Assembly: GCF_018119395.1 (NCBI RefSeq)
Contig: NZ_JAGPWD010000023.1
Coordinates: 28,895 to 92,894 of the forward strand
Source: Massilia sp. ZL223
Lineage (GTDB): Bacteria > Pseudomonadota > Gammaproteobacteria > Burkholderiales > Burkholderiaceae_D
Reading direction: 5' to 3'
DNA length: 64,000 bases
Positions 18,331 to 27,004 of the stretch are shown piece after piece (position 1 is the stretch's first letter; each line of letters opens with the position of its first letter). The translations under genes were made by a program, and so were the position numbers. The notes below the pieces were generated by a model. That model saw only the letters and a program-made list of their open reading frames with translations, was not told the origin of the DNA and made no database searches.

Positions 18331-19191
18331 TCACCTGGCTTCGTTCCCCTGTAGCGGTACAGCAGAAAAGAACAGGCCATTGTTATCTTCGATAAGGATG
18401 CGCTTCCGGCTGACCGGATAGATGGTCCCACATTCCGTTGCGACGGCAGTCAGCTTGTCGGGCAACGGTAGTCTCGCAAAGTCGCTCCGCCAGTCGCCGC
18501 GGAAATACGCGCTCTTTGTCTCCTGGCTTCGCTTGTAGGATGGCCGGTCGCAGACGTGCTCGTAGTAGACGAATCTGCCGGCATCGATATACACCGGCAT
18601 CCCCATCAGCATCTTCGCCTGTTTCTGAGTCAGTACACGTCCCTTTTCCCACGTCACCCCATCGATAGTCCAGGCGCCGAAGATATCGGCATTCACACCG
18701 CTGTCCGCTTTGGCTCGCATGGCCGATGCGGTGCCGCCGCCAGCCGCAGCGCCAAGCCGTACCGCCTCGAAGAAAACGCCGTCCATCGCGATGATCAGGC
18801 GATTCTTGTCTATCGGGTATATGAGATAGTGATCGCACGTGACATCCACAACAGTGACCCTGTCACCCAAGGGGAAGTCGCTGGAACTCACACGCCACTC
18901 TCTATAAAAATACTCAACGGTATCGTCGACACTGCGCTTATATTCCGGACGACGGCACTCGCTGCCATTGAACGCAAATTTATCAGGACCGATCGCAGCT
19001 GTTTTTCCAATCACGGCACGGATCTGCTGCTCGCTCTTTGAAGTGATCGAACCTTCCGGAGTCAGATCCTTGATGACTCGCCACTTGCCGTAAACGCCTT
19101 CATTTGCCTCGTCGGCTTTGGCCCAGCCGAAGCCGACGAGGCAAAGCGGCAGCAGGAAGATCCGGAGTAGCCGCACCCAAAAGATTCTCAT
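18331..19191 (-). CDS. Exported protein with internal duplication; putative muramidase immunity protein
   Basis: 286 residues with a signal peptide (about 1-27, ending GWAKADEA), hence periplasmic. Two homologous halves (about 31-145 and 168-280) share the pattern C.RP.YKRS, then a Cys exactly 40 residues later, then IYP....R..I and G.FF.AV. The cysteines are 79/119 and 214/254, an exact 135-residue period. The start overlaps the stop of the upstream GH24 gene by ATGA. Signal peptide, coupling and position after an hcp-muramidase pair fit an immunity protein protecting the cell's own peptidoglycan. No known inhibitor family is recognised, so the role is inferred from context. Confidence 0.75.
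   Translation of the reverse strand: MRIFWVRLLRIFLLPLCLVGFGWAKADEANEGVYGKWRVIKDLTPEGSITSKSEQQIRAVIGKTAAIGPDKFAFNGSECRRPEYKRSVDDTVEYFYREWRVSSSDFPLGDRVTVVDVTCDHYLIYPIDKNRLIIAMDGVFFEAVRLGAAAGGGTASAMRAKADSGVNADIFGAWTIDGVTWEKGRVLTQKQAKMLMGMPVYIDAGRFVYYEHVCDRPSYKRSQETKSAYFRGDWRSDFARLPLPDKLTAVATECGTIYPVSRKRILIEDNNGLFFSAVPLQGNEAR
19103..19145 (-). repeat. Perfect 16-bp inverted repeat within the signal-peptide codons
   Basis: Arms TTTGCCTCGTCGGCTT (19103-19118) and AAGCCGACGAGGCAAA (19130-19145) with an 11-base spacer lie inside the putative immunity gene, covering the codons around its signal-peptide cleavage site. The transcript would form a very stable hairpin about 46-88 bases after the start codon. 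Confidence 0.9.
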
Positions 19192-19691
19192 GGTGTAAGG
19201 TTCCTTTGCTTCTGGGTCGGCGCCGTCAAGAAAGGCGCACTCTCCTCGTTGCGACGGTCTATCAGACCACGTGCAACGATCGAGACTAACTTCCCCTTCT
19301 TTCGGACTCTGACTGCTGTACTCTTGAGCATCTCCTGTCCAGCTGCATGCAACTCTCCACGGTTGATCAGCCTATAGACCGGTCGCGCTCCGGTCGGGCC
19401 GCGGTTGAAGGTATAGCTCACCAGTGCATCAAACTGAGCCTGCGTAAGCGATACCTGCACATTCCTCTCGACCGCCCGTTCCGCCTCCCTCAGGTTGGCG
19501 GAAAAAAGGCTCATCACCAGCTCGTGGGTTACGGGCGTCTTTAACTCTTCATCTGTGCATGGATTCTTATGGACCAGAGAACCGTAGCCGACAGTACAGT
19601 TACCCTTGCCCGGCCCCATGTCGTCGTAATAGGCCATGACTTTCTTCTCGCGATTCTGCAATCTCAGTTTTCCGGCGCTACTCATGTTCAT
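19188..19691 (-). CDS. GH24 (T4-lysozyme-like) muramidase, putative type VI effector
   Basis: 167 residues of the phage-lysozyme fold. The catalytic triad region is recognisable: Glu15 in NREKKVMAYYDD, Asp23/Asp24, and Thr33 in CTVGYGS. The family segments LTQAQFDALVSYTFNRG and GLIDRRNEE follow. It has no signal peptide and no holin or other phage neighbours, so cytoplasmic delivery by another route is needed. It lies 31 bases after hcp and overlaps the exported downstream protein, which suggests delivery through the Hcp tube into rivals and cleavage of their peptidoglycan. The ATG follows AGGAGGG by five bases. Confidence 0.85.
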   Translation of the reverse strand: MNMSSAGKLRLQNREKKVMAYYDDMGPGKGNCTVGYGSLVHKNPCTDEELKTPVTHELVMSLFSANLREAERAVERNVQVSLTQAQFDALVSYTFNRGPTGARPVYRLINRGELHAAGQEMLKSTAVRVRKKGKLVSIVARGLIDRRNEESAPFLTAPTQKQRNLTP

Positions 19692-19722
19692 GATGCCCTC
19701 CTGTGCTCGCGCTGCACGGCGA

Positions 19723-20214
19723 TCAGACTATTTTGTTGGCGGCAAGGTCCCAGCCCCCGGCAGTATTACCGCCGGAACCTCCGCCGATTTTCTGCTGCGT
19801 GTATTTCCACCTGATCTTGGAGAACTTCAGTCCAATGCTCTCGGCCAGGATGTCGCCGGGCTGGATCGCCGCTTGCACGTGCCCGATCAGCACATTCTCC
19901 AACTCGACTTCGAAATATTTAATCCGCACACCCTGCCCATCGGCGCGCATGAAGTCGAGTCTCGCTTTTGGGATGGTTTTGCCCATCGAGCAGGTCTGCA
20001 TGAGGATGGGAGATGCCAGGTCAGCGTATTTGACGAGGGTCACTTCATCCATGACGACCCTTTCGGCGGTGTGGCCACCGCCCGTCGAAGCGGTGGCGCT
20101 TCTCGGCTGCAAGACACCCCATTCGGCTGAGGTGCATTCGATCCAGTCGTGGTGCTTGTCGTCACTCGACTCACCTTTGATACCGTCGATTTGCAGATAC
20201 ACGTCGATTGCCAT
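19723..20214 (-). CDS. hcp: Hcp-family type VI secretion tube protein
   Basis: 163 residues beginning MAIDVYLQIDGIKGES, the diagnostic Hcp start, and ending GGWDLAANKIV. Hcp forms the hexameric rings of the type VI tube and can carry small effectors in its lumen. A GTG three codons upstream (20223) is also open, but the ATG at 20214 gives the canonical N-terminus. No other type VI structural gene is in the window, so this is an orphan hcp with a cargo module behind it. It is of normal length, not an extended Hcp-effector fusion. Confidence 0.95.
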   Translation of the reverse strand: MAIDVYLQIDGIKGESSDDKHHDWIECTSAEWGVLQPRSATASTGGGHTAERVVMDEVTLVKYADLASPILMQTCSMGKTIPKARLDFMRADGQGVRIKYFEVELENVLIGHVQAAIQPGDILAESIGLKFSKIRWKYTQQKIGGGSGGNTAGGWDLAANKIV

Positions 20215-20380
20215 CGCTGCCACCCCATCAGAAAGTCCAATGACCGGCAGAGATTGTTATTCGATTGGAAGGGAAGCAGATTGGTGCGCGTCAATGATGA
20301 GTGAGCGCCATTGAGGGGTGCCGGGTGCACGGTGCTGGTCACCTGCAGCACCCGGTGAAACGATGATCAGTTCAGCGGCG

Positions 20381-22078
20381 TCAACGCTTCGGCGCCACGC
20401 GCCACACCACGCCGCCGGCGTCGTCGACCACCAGCAGCGCGCCATCGGCCGCCACTTCCACGCCGGCCGGTCGACCCCACACGTCGCGGTCGCTCAGCAC
20501 CATGCCCGTCATGAAGTCCTGGTACTGCCCGGTGGGTACGCCGTTCTTCATGAACACCCGCACCACCTTGTAGCCGGTGCGCACGCCGCGGTTCCACGAG
20601 CCGTGCAGGGCCACGAACACATCCCCTTCATATTCCTTCGGGAAGGCGTTCTTCGCGCCTTTCGGCGCGTGATAGACCGCCATGCCCAGCGGCGCGGAGT
20701 GCGCCTGCAGCAGCACGTCCGGCGCGATGGCCTTGCCCTTCAGGTCGGGACGCTGGCCCGCCAGGCGCGGGTCTTCGTGGTCGCCGATGTAGTACCACGG
20801 CCAGCCGTAGAAGCCGCCCTGCTTCACGCGCGTGACGTAGTCCGGCGGCAGGTTGTCGCCCAGCGCGTCGCGCTCGTTGACGTTGCACATCAAATCGCCC
20901 GTGGACGGATAGACCAGCATGCCGACGCAGTTGCGCAGACCGGTGGCGTAGGTGCGGCGGTTGCGGCCGTCCGGATCGAAAGCCATCACGGTGGCGCGGT
21001 CGGTTTCCACGCCCCAGGCGCCGCCGACGCCATGCTTGGCTTCCCATTGCGGCAGCGGTTCCGGCGGCGTGGCGCCGATCTCGGTGGCGATGTTGGTCGC
21101 CGAGCCGATCGATAGCAGCAGGGTCTTGCCATCCTTCGAGAAGGCCAAGGTGCGGGTGGTATGGCCGCCGCTCGTGTCGCTCAGGTGCGGCACCACGACT
21201 TCGGGCTCGCCGCGCGCCTTCAGGTCGCCGTTGCGGTAAGGGATGCGGACGATCGAGTTGACGTTGGCGACGTACAAGTATTGCGGGTTGGCGCCCGATG
21301 GGTAGAGGGCCATGCCGTAGGGGCGCGACAGGCCGCTGGCGAACACCTCGGACGTATCCGCCTTGTCGCCCTTCTTCGACCGCAGCACCTTGATCTCGCC
21401 CTTGGCGGTGGCGGCCAGGAAGATGTCGCCGTTCGGAGCGCGCAGCGGCAGGCGCGGCTTGTCGGCGTCGCTGGCGAACACGCCGACCGTGAAGCCGCTC
21501 GGAACGACGGGCATGGAGCCGTTCGGACGCGCTTCGACGCGCGGGCCGTTGCCGGCGCTCGCGGTGGCGAATGGCTTGGCCAGGTCGCTGACTTTGATGT
21601 GGTGGATCTTGCCGGGCTGGTTCTCGTCCCAGGCGCCGTCGCGTTCGGCCGGCGCGGCGGCTGCCGGTGCGGCTGCGGCGGTCACCGCTCCCTGCAGGCT
21701 CGCCAGGTAGTCGGTCAGCGCGGCGCGGGCCTGCTTGTCCGGCACGCCGACCGGCATCGTGGTGCCCGGCACCGCCTTGCCCGGATCGAGCAGGAAGACG
21801 TCCAGCTCCTCGCGGGTCCAGGTCTTGCCGGCGGCGCCGGCCTTGCTCAATGCGGCCGAGTAGTTATAGCCGGGGACGGCCGCCGCCTTGCGTCCGACGA
21901 GGCCGAACAGGCCCGGACCGGCGCGCGAGGACAGGTTGGCGTCGACGCTGTGGCAGCTGGCGCAGTTGTTGTCGAAGACAGTTCGGCCACTGAGGGATTG
22001 CGGGGCGGCGTGGACGCTAGTTACCGCTATCATACTGGCGAGCAGCAGGGCGTGCGACGGCGAAGGCTTGGCTTGCAA
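20381..22078 (-). CDS. Cytochrome c-PQQ-type sugar/sorbosone dehydrogenase fusion
   Basis: 565 residues. A signal peptide (1-24, ending VHAA) is followed by a class I cytochrome c domain (about 25-130) with CASCH at 39-43 and a distal TTMPV methionine. A Pro/Ala linker leads to a six-bladed beta-propeller (about 190-565) of the soluble glucose dehydrogenase/L-sorbosone dehydrogenase family (RPYGMALYPSG, GLRNCVGM, FYGWPWYYIGDHEDPR, HGSWNR). It should oxidise a sugar or aldose in the periplasm with PQQ and pass electrons to its own haem. The substrate is not readable. Confidence 0.88.
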   Translation of the reverse strand: MQAKPSPSHALLLASMIAVTSVHAAPQSLSGRTVFDNNCASCHSVDANLSSRAGPGLFGLVGRKAAAVPGYNYSAALSKAGAAGKTWTREELDVFLLDPGKAVPGTTMPVGVPDKQARAALTDYLASLQGAVTAAAAPAAAAPAERDGAWDENQPGKIHHIKVSDLAKPFATASAGNGPRVEARPNGSMPVVPSGFTVGVFASDADKPRLPLRAPNGDIFLAATAKGEIKVLRSKKGDKADTSEVFASGLSRPYGMALYPSGANPQYLYVANVNSIVRIPYRNGDLKARGEPEVVVPHLSDTSGGHTTRTLAFSKDGKTLLLSIGSATNIATEIGATPPEPLPQWEAKHGVGGAWGVETDRATVMAFDPDGRNRRTYATGLRNCVGMLVYPSTGDLMCNVNERDALGDNLPPDYVTRVKQGGFYGWPWYYIGDHEDPRLAGQRPDLKGKAIAPDVLLQAHSAPLGMAVYHAPKGAKNAFPKEYEGDVFVALHGSWNRGVRTGYKVVRVFMKNGVPTGQYQDFMTGMVLSDRDVWGRPAGVEVAADGALLVVDDAGGVVWRVAPKR

Positions 22079-22138
22079 AGACGTCTCCTGATTTGAATAA
22101 ATGGCAATCCGTCATGATAGGACAGATCGCGCAGTCCG

Positions 22139-23035
22139 TCAGCCGTTTGCCAGATAGCCGTCCAGTTCGTCCCTGCTCAGGCTCCGCTCGGCCGTTCCGT
22201 GGAAGGCGCAGGCAAAGGCCCCGCTGATGGCGCCGGCCCGCATGCAGGCGTCCACCGGCTGGCCGGCGCGCCAGGCGTGCAGGAAGGCGGACGAAAAAGC
22301 GTCGCCCGCGCCGTTGCTGTCCACGACCGGCAGGTCGAGCCGGGCGGCCGCCGTATGGCGCACCTCTTCGCTCCCGCGTTCCAGCACATAGCTGCCGTCC
22401 GCGCCGGCCGTGGCCACCACCACCTGCGCCCTCCCCTGCCGGAGAATGGCGCGCATCACCTCGAACACGCCCGCGCCCAGTACGGCGCTGCTGAGGAAGA
22501 CCAGGTCGGACCGGTAGGCGAAGTCGTGGTAATAGGGATTGCAGCCGTCCCAGTCGTGCAGGTCGGTCGATACCGGCAGGCCGAGCGCCTGGGCATCGTC
22601 ATAAAGTTCGCGCGCCCAGGGCACGATGCTCAGGTGGACGTGCTCCGCCTCGCGCATGCGCGGCAGGTAGAACGCGCGCGGCATGCGCAGCGTGTCCGGA
22701 TGGCGGCCGTCGTACAGCGACAGGCGGCGTCCGTCCGGGCCCACCAGGTTGACGCTGCGCCGGGTGCCGCTCTCGTGGACCAGGTAATCGAATTCCAGGC
22801 CGCGCTCGCGGTAGCGGGCCAGGATCAGCTCCGCCTGGGGATCCTCGCCGATGAAGTCGATCAGCAGGGGGCGGTGGCCGAGGGCCAGCAAGCCCAGGGC
22901 CACGCCGTTGCCGGTATGCGCCACGTAATCCATCACGGGCGGCACGTGGATCGAGTCGGCCATCGCCAGCGGCAGCGACGGCACGCGCACGATGGTGTCG
23001 ATGCCTACGCCGCCCGCCACCAGCACGTCTACCAT
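22139..23035 (-). CDS. PfkB-family sugar kinase
   Basis: 298-residue ribokinase-fold kinase. It shows the N-terminal substrate motif (VAGGVGIDTIVRV, then HTGNGVALGLLALG) and the catalytic signature DSNGAGDAFSSAFLHAW near residue 240. It overlaps the 3' end of the amylase gene by seven bases, so the two are translated from one message. That suggests phosphorylation of a sugar released by the amylase, though the family does not give the substrate. Confidence 0.88.
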   Translation of the reverse strand: MVDVLVAGGVGIDTIVRVPSLPLAMADSIHVPPVMDYVAHTGNGVALGLLALGHRPLLIDFIGEDPQAELILARYRERGLEFDYLVHESGTRRSVNLVGPDGRRLSLYDGRHPDTLRMPRAFYLPRMREAEHVHLSIVPWARELYDDAQALGLPVSTDLHDWDGCNPYYHDFAYRSDLVFLSSAVLGAGVFEVMRAILRQGRAQVVVATAGADGSYVLERGSEEVRHTAAARLDLPVVDSNGAGDAFSSAFLHAWRAGQPVDACMRAGAISGAFACAFHGTAERSLSRDELDGYLANG

Positions 23036-24870
23036 TCGATGACCGCCGAGGTCATGGGCGGCAGGGCCAGCGGCGCGTTGAGGTCCACGCTGGCGCCGGT
23101 CAGGACGTTGCGCGCCTGGCGCGCCTTGCCGATCACGCCGGCGAAACGCTTCAGGTCGAGCTGGGTTGGTCCCGCGTTTTTGTTCAGCACCACCATCACC
23201 GTCTGCTTGCCGTCGTGGCGGAAGTAGACATAGGTCCCGTCGGCGGGCAGGTAATGGGTCAGCTTGCCGTGCTTGACGGCGGAGCTGGTCTTGCGCCAGT
23301 TGAACAGAGTGCGCACCAGCTGCTGCATGTCGCGCTGGCTGGGGGACAGGTTCGCGCCGGTGAAGGCATTGGTCGTATCGCCCGCCCAGCCGCCCGGCAT
23401 GTCGGCGCGCAGCACGCCGTCCTCGCGCTGCTTGGGACTGCCGATCAGGATCTCGGTGCCGTAGAACATTTGCGGGATGCCGCGCGTGGTCGCCATCAGG
23501 ATCAGATTGGTCTTGGCCAGATCTATGTTGTTGTCGACTTGCGCCAGGATGCGCGGGCGGTCGTGGTTGTCCGGGAAGACCATCAGCTTCATCGGATCGG
23601 CGTACAGGTAGTCGGCCGCCAGGATCTCGTAGATCCGGATCAGGCCCTGGCCGCTGGACTCCGGCGCGGTGAGGGCCAGGGGCGCCGTGTCGCTCAGCGG
23701 GAAGTCCATCACGGTCGGCAGTTCGGACTTGTAGCCGTCGCGGTTGACCACGCCCTTCTGCCAGTAGGCGACCATGTGCGGCCGCGCATCCATCTCCTCA
23801 CCGACGATGTTCAGGTTCGGGTATTCGTCGAACACGGCGCGGTTCCACTCGTTGAGGAAGGCCGGATCGGAATAGGAATAGGTGTCCTCGCGGATGCCTG
23901 CCAGGTTCGCGTACTCGATCCACCACAGTGTGTTCTGGATCAGGTAGCGCGCCACCAGCTTGTTGCGCTGGTTCAGGTCCGGCATGGTCTCGACGAACCA
24001 GCCGTCGAAGAAGCGCGCCTTCTCTTCCGGCGCCACGTGGATGTCCTGGGCGACGGTGTGCTGGTTGTTGGTCGGCTTGAAGGTCTTGCCGTGGTTGATC
24101 CAGTCCTTGGCCGGCATGTCCTGCATCCACCAGTGACCGGTGCCGATGTGGTTCAGCACCACGTCGTGGATCAGGCCGATGCCGCGTTCATTGGCGGCCT
24201 TAACGTAGTTGCGGAAGTCCTCGTTGCTGCCGAAGCGCGGGTCGATCTTGTAGTAATCGGTCAGCGAATAGCCGTGGTAGGAGTAGGTCGGCTGGTTGTT
24301 CTCCAACACCGGCGTCGGCCAGATCATGGTGAAGCCGAGGCCGCGGATATAGTCGAGCTGGGCCTGCATGCCGGCCAGGTCGCCGCCGTGGCGCACGTTA
24401 GGCTGCTTGCGGTCGACGCCTTCCAGCATGCCCGCCTGGTCGTTGGCCGGGTTCGCGTTGGAGAAGCGGTCCGGCATGATCAGGTAGATCGCATCGGTGG
24501 AATCGAAGCCGCGCCGCTGTGCCGAGCCGGGGCGGCGCTGTTCGAGCCGGTAGGGATGGCTGGCCACGGCTTCCTTGCCGCGCATGAACTGGAGCCTGAA
24601 TTCGCCTGGCTTGGCCCAGCGCTCGATCTTGAGGTTCACGAACAGGAAATTCGGATTGTCGGTGCGCTCGGTGCCGACGATGCGCACGCCGGGGTAGGAC
24701 AGCGTCGGCTGCAGCTCGGCGATCCGTTCGCCGTGCACCATCAGCTGGAGGTCCGTGCGTTTCATGCCTGTCCACCAGTTCAGCGGCTCGACGTGCTGGA
24801 TCTGGTAGGGCGCTGCCTGGACCGACAGGGCGACCATGAGGGCTGAGATGACGAAAACAGGTTTGAACAC
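23029..24870 (-). CDS. GH13 alpha-amylase / cyclomaltodextrinase-like enzyme
   Basis: 613 residues: signal peptide (1-19), an N-terminal beta-sandwich typical of cyclomaltodextrinase/neopullulanase (about 22-112), a GH13 catalytic barrel (about 125-500) and a C-terminal beta domain. The four GH13 regions are visible: DVVLNH (236-241); GIRED with Arg327 and nucleophile Asp329; GEE (acid/base near 358); and NHD (435-437). It should hydrolyse alpha-1,4-glucans or cyclodextrins in the periplasm or outside the cell. It is the first gene of a pair with the PfkB kinase. Confidence 0.92.
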   Translation of the reverse strand: MFKPVFVISALMVALSVQAAPYQIQHVEPLNWWTGMKRTDLQLMVHGERIAELQPTLSYPGVRIVGTERTDNPNFLFVNLKIERWAKPGEFRLQFMRGKEAVASHPYRLEQRRPGSAQRRGFDSTDAIYLIMPDRFSNANPANDQAGMLEGVDRKQPNVRHGGDLAGMQAQLDYIRGLGFTMIWPTPVLENNQPTYSYHGYSLTDYYKIDPRFGSNEDFRNYVKAANERGIGLIHDVVLNHIGTGHWWMQDMPAKDWINHGKTFKPTNNQHTVAQDIHVAPEEKARFFDGWFVETMPDLNQRNKLVARYLIQNTLWWIEYANLAGIREDTYSYSDPAFLNEWNRAVFDEYPNLNIVGEEMDARPHMVAYWQKGVVNRDGYKSELPTVMDFPLSDTAPLALTAPESSGQGLIRIYEILAADYLYADPMKLMVFPDNHDRPRILAQVDNNIDLAKTNLILMATTRGIPQMFYGTEILIGSPKQREDGVLRADMPGGWAGDTTNAFTGANLSPSQRDMQQLVRTLFNWRKTSSAVKHGKLTHYLPADGTYVYFRHDGKQTVMVVLNKNAGPTQLDLKRFAGVIGKARQARNVLTGASVDLNAPLALPPMTSAVIEW

Positions 24871-25051
24871 GGCTCCCCCAAGTTACTTTATTAATAACTT
24901 GTAGCAAAGTAACATGAAATAAACCCGATATCCACCTTCTTTCAGCCTACTTTGTAGTAAAACTCCCTATTCATCGTGAGTATTGTCAAAACATTACTGT
25001 GCCAGTCCGAATGCTGCTATCGTAGGCTGTATTTACTCATCAGGAGCCTGC

Positions 25052-25615
25052 ATGGAACAGACGACGACTTTCGCCGATGCCCAGCGCGACATGCGCCACG
25101 CTTATGCCGGCGGCGCGCCCGGGATGCTGGTCTCAGGCCTCGTATGGATTGTCGCCGGATTGGTCGCCATGGGCGGATCGGCCCGGCACGCGGTACTGGC
25201 CCTGTTCGTGGGCGGCATGGCGATCCATCCGCTCGGCATGCTGCTGGCGCAACTGCTGGGCAGGCCAGGCAATCACACCAGGGGCAACCCGCTGGGATCG
25301 CTGGCGATGGCGAGCACGGTCTGGATGCTGCTGGGCTTCGCGCTGGCCTACAGCCTGTCGCAGTGGCGCAGCGAACTGTTCTTCCCAGCGATGCTGCTGA
25401 CCATCGGCGGACGCTACCTCACGTTCGCGACGGTGTACGGGATGCGGATCTACTGGGCCTGCGGCGGCGTCCTGGCCGCTGCCGGTTTCCTGCTGGCCGG
25501 GAACGGTGCGCCGATGACGAACGGCGCCTTCGCCGGCGCCGCCATCGAGCTGGGTTTCGCCTTCGCGATCTTCGCGCAGGAGCGCAGCGCGCTGCGCCGG
25601 GCCCTGCCCGAGTAA
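25052..25615 (+). CDS. Multi-pass membrane protein of unknown function
   Basis: 187 residues with about six hydrophobic segments (GMLVSGLVWIVAGLVAM, AVLALFVGGMAIHPLGMLLAQLL, WMLLGFALAYSL and others). No catalytic motif is evident; it resembles small uncharacterised inner-membrane proteins. The frame is open 69 bases upstream, but the ATG at 25052 has a CAGGAG ribosome-binding site. It ends one base before the convergent CurA-like gene. Confidence 0.8.
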   Translation: MEQTTTFADAQRDMRHAYAGGAPGMLVSGLVWIVAGLVAMGGSARHAVLALFVGGMAIHPLGMLLAQLLGRPGNHTRGNPLGSLAMASTVWMLLGFALAYSLSQWRSELFFPAMLLTIGGRYLTFATVYGMRIYWACGGVLAAAGFLLAGNGAPMTNGAFAGAAIELGFAFAIFAQERSALRRALPE

Positions 25616-25616
25616 T

Positions 25617-26678
25617 TCAGCCGCGCGGCTGGAGGCTGCTGCTGCGGTCCTGCCAGTCCGCCACCCGGACCACCAGCTTGCCGAAATTCCGCCCTTGCAG
25701 CAGGTCGATGAAGGCCGCCGGCGCGCTTTCCAGGCCGTCGACGATGTCCTCGCGGTAGCGCAGCCGGCCGTCGGCAATCCATTGCTGGGCTTCGCGCAGG
25801 AACTCGGGCCGCAGGTCGGCGAATTCGCGCTGGATGAAGCCGCGCAGGGTGAGGCTTTTCTTGAGCACGTCGCGCATGACGAGGGCCAGCCGGTCGGGGC
25901 CGGGCGCGGCTTGCGGGAGTTCGTTGTACTGGGAGATCAGGCCGCACACCGGCACCCGCGCGAAATCGTTCAGCAGCGGGAATACGGTGTCCCATACCTT
26001 GCCGCCGACATTTTCGAAATACACGTCGATGCCCTGCGGGCAGGCATCGGCCAGCCTGGCGGCGAAGTCGGGCGCCCGGTGGTCGACCACGGCATCGAAG
26101 CCCAGCTCGTCGTGCACGAAGGCGCACTTGTCCGGCCCGCCGGCGATGCCCACCGCGCGGGCGCCCCGGATGCGGGCGATCTGTCCCACCACCGAGCCGA
26201 CTGCGCCGCTCGCGGCGGCCACGACCACCGTCTCGCCGGGCTTGGGGCGGCCGATTTCCCGCAATCCTGCCCAGGCGGTAAATCCCGGCATGCCCAGTAC
26301 GCCCAGCGCCGTACTGGGCGGGACCATGGTCGGATCGAGCTTGCGCAGGTTCTCGCCATTCGACAGCGCATAGTGCTGCCAGCCCGAATGCGACAGGACG
26401 ATATCGCCGACTGCGAACCCGCCATGACGCGAGGCGGCCACGCGCGCCACCGTGCCGCCCTCCATCACCTCGCCGATGCCGACCGGCCTGGCGTAGGACT
26501 TCGCGTCGTCCATCCGTCCGCGCATGTAGGGGTCGAGCGACAGGTAGAGGGTTTCCAGGAGCAGCTCGCCGTGGCCCGGAACGGGAATCGATTCTTCAAC
26601 GAGCCGGAAGTTCTCCGGCCGCGGCAGGCCTTGCGGACGGGAAGCGAGCACGATCTTCTGGTTCAGCGCGGGGTTCAT
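25617..26678 (-). CDS. NADP-dependent medium-chain oxidoreductase (CurA-like)
   Basis: 353 residues of the zinc-free medium-chain dehydrogenase/reductase family. The N-terminus (NQKIVLASRPQGLPRPENFRL) and SLDPYMRGRM match NADPH-dependent curcumin reductase/leukotriene-B4 12-hydroxydehydrogenase-type double-bond reductases. The nucleotide-binding loop is AASGAVGSVVGQIA, and DVYFENVGG is conserved. It probably reduces alpha,beta-unsaturated ketones or aldehydes in the cytoplasm. The ATG follows a GGAGG motif. Confidence 0.9.
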   Translation of the reverse strand: MNPALNQKIVLASRPQGLPRPENFRLVEESIPVPGHGELLLETLYLSLDPYMRGRMDDAKSYARPVGIGEVMEGGTVARVAASRHGGFAVGDIVLSHSGWQHYALSNGENLRKLDPTMVPPSTALGVLGMPGFTAWAGLREIGRPKPGETVVVAAASGAVGSVVGQIARIRGARAVGIAGGPDKCAFVHDELGFDAVVDHRAPDFAARLADACPQGIDVYFENVGGKVWDTVFPLLNDFARVPVCGLISQYNELPQAAPGPDRLALVMRDVLKKSLTLRGFIQREFADLRPEFLREAQQWIADGRLRYREDIVDGLESAPAAFIDLLQGRNFGKLVVRVADWQDRSSSLQPRG

Positions 26679-27004
26679 CGTTGGTCCTCCTGAAGAGCTG
26701 GATCGAACATGGTACGCCGGATCGGCATTCTTTTCCCCCTCCTGCCTGAGATACCGCCAGGCTGACCGCGATCAAACAGGTGGGGACAAGAAATAACGCT
26801 GAGCAATGCCAGCTCAACGTGCCGCGACCTGCAAAGATCTAATGCTGTCACCCTCAACGGTGCCCCTTCCCCCCCGTCTCACGCTTTTGCGAACCGGAAT
26901 TTTGATACTTTCCCTACTTGCAATAAGTTGTTCTTTTGGTAAACTTTCTATTGTATGATTGTAGGTTGGAATTACTTGCATAGCTAGCAAGAGGGAAGTT
27001 AATA
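26679..27004. other. Left junction of the AT-rich retron island
   Basis: No gene is seen. Base composition changes from GC-rich host sequence to AT-rich sequence near 26880-26900, marking the left edge of the island. A weak sigma-70-like -10 (TATGAT, 26954-26959) with TTCTTT 17 bases upstream may drive the retron operon. GAGGGAAG (26991-26998) is the ribosome-binding site of its first gene. Confidence 0.5.

Noticed and set aside
19188..19691. Lysozyme gene as sign of a prophage
   Set aside because: No holin, spanin, capsid, tail or integrase genes nearby; it is coupled to hcp and an exported protein instead.
20321..20355. Overlapping GGTGC hairpins as terminator of the dehydrogenase gene
   Set aside because: Two alternative short stems without a T run; not strong enough to call.
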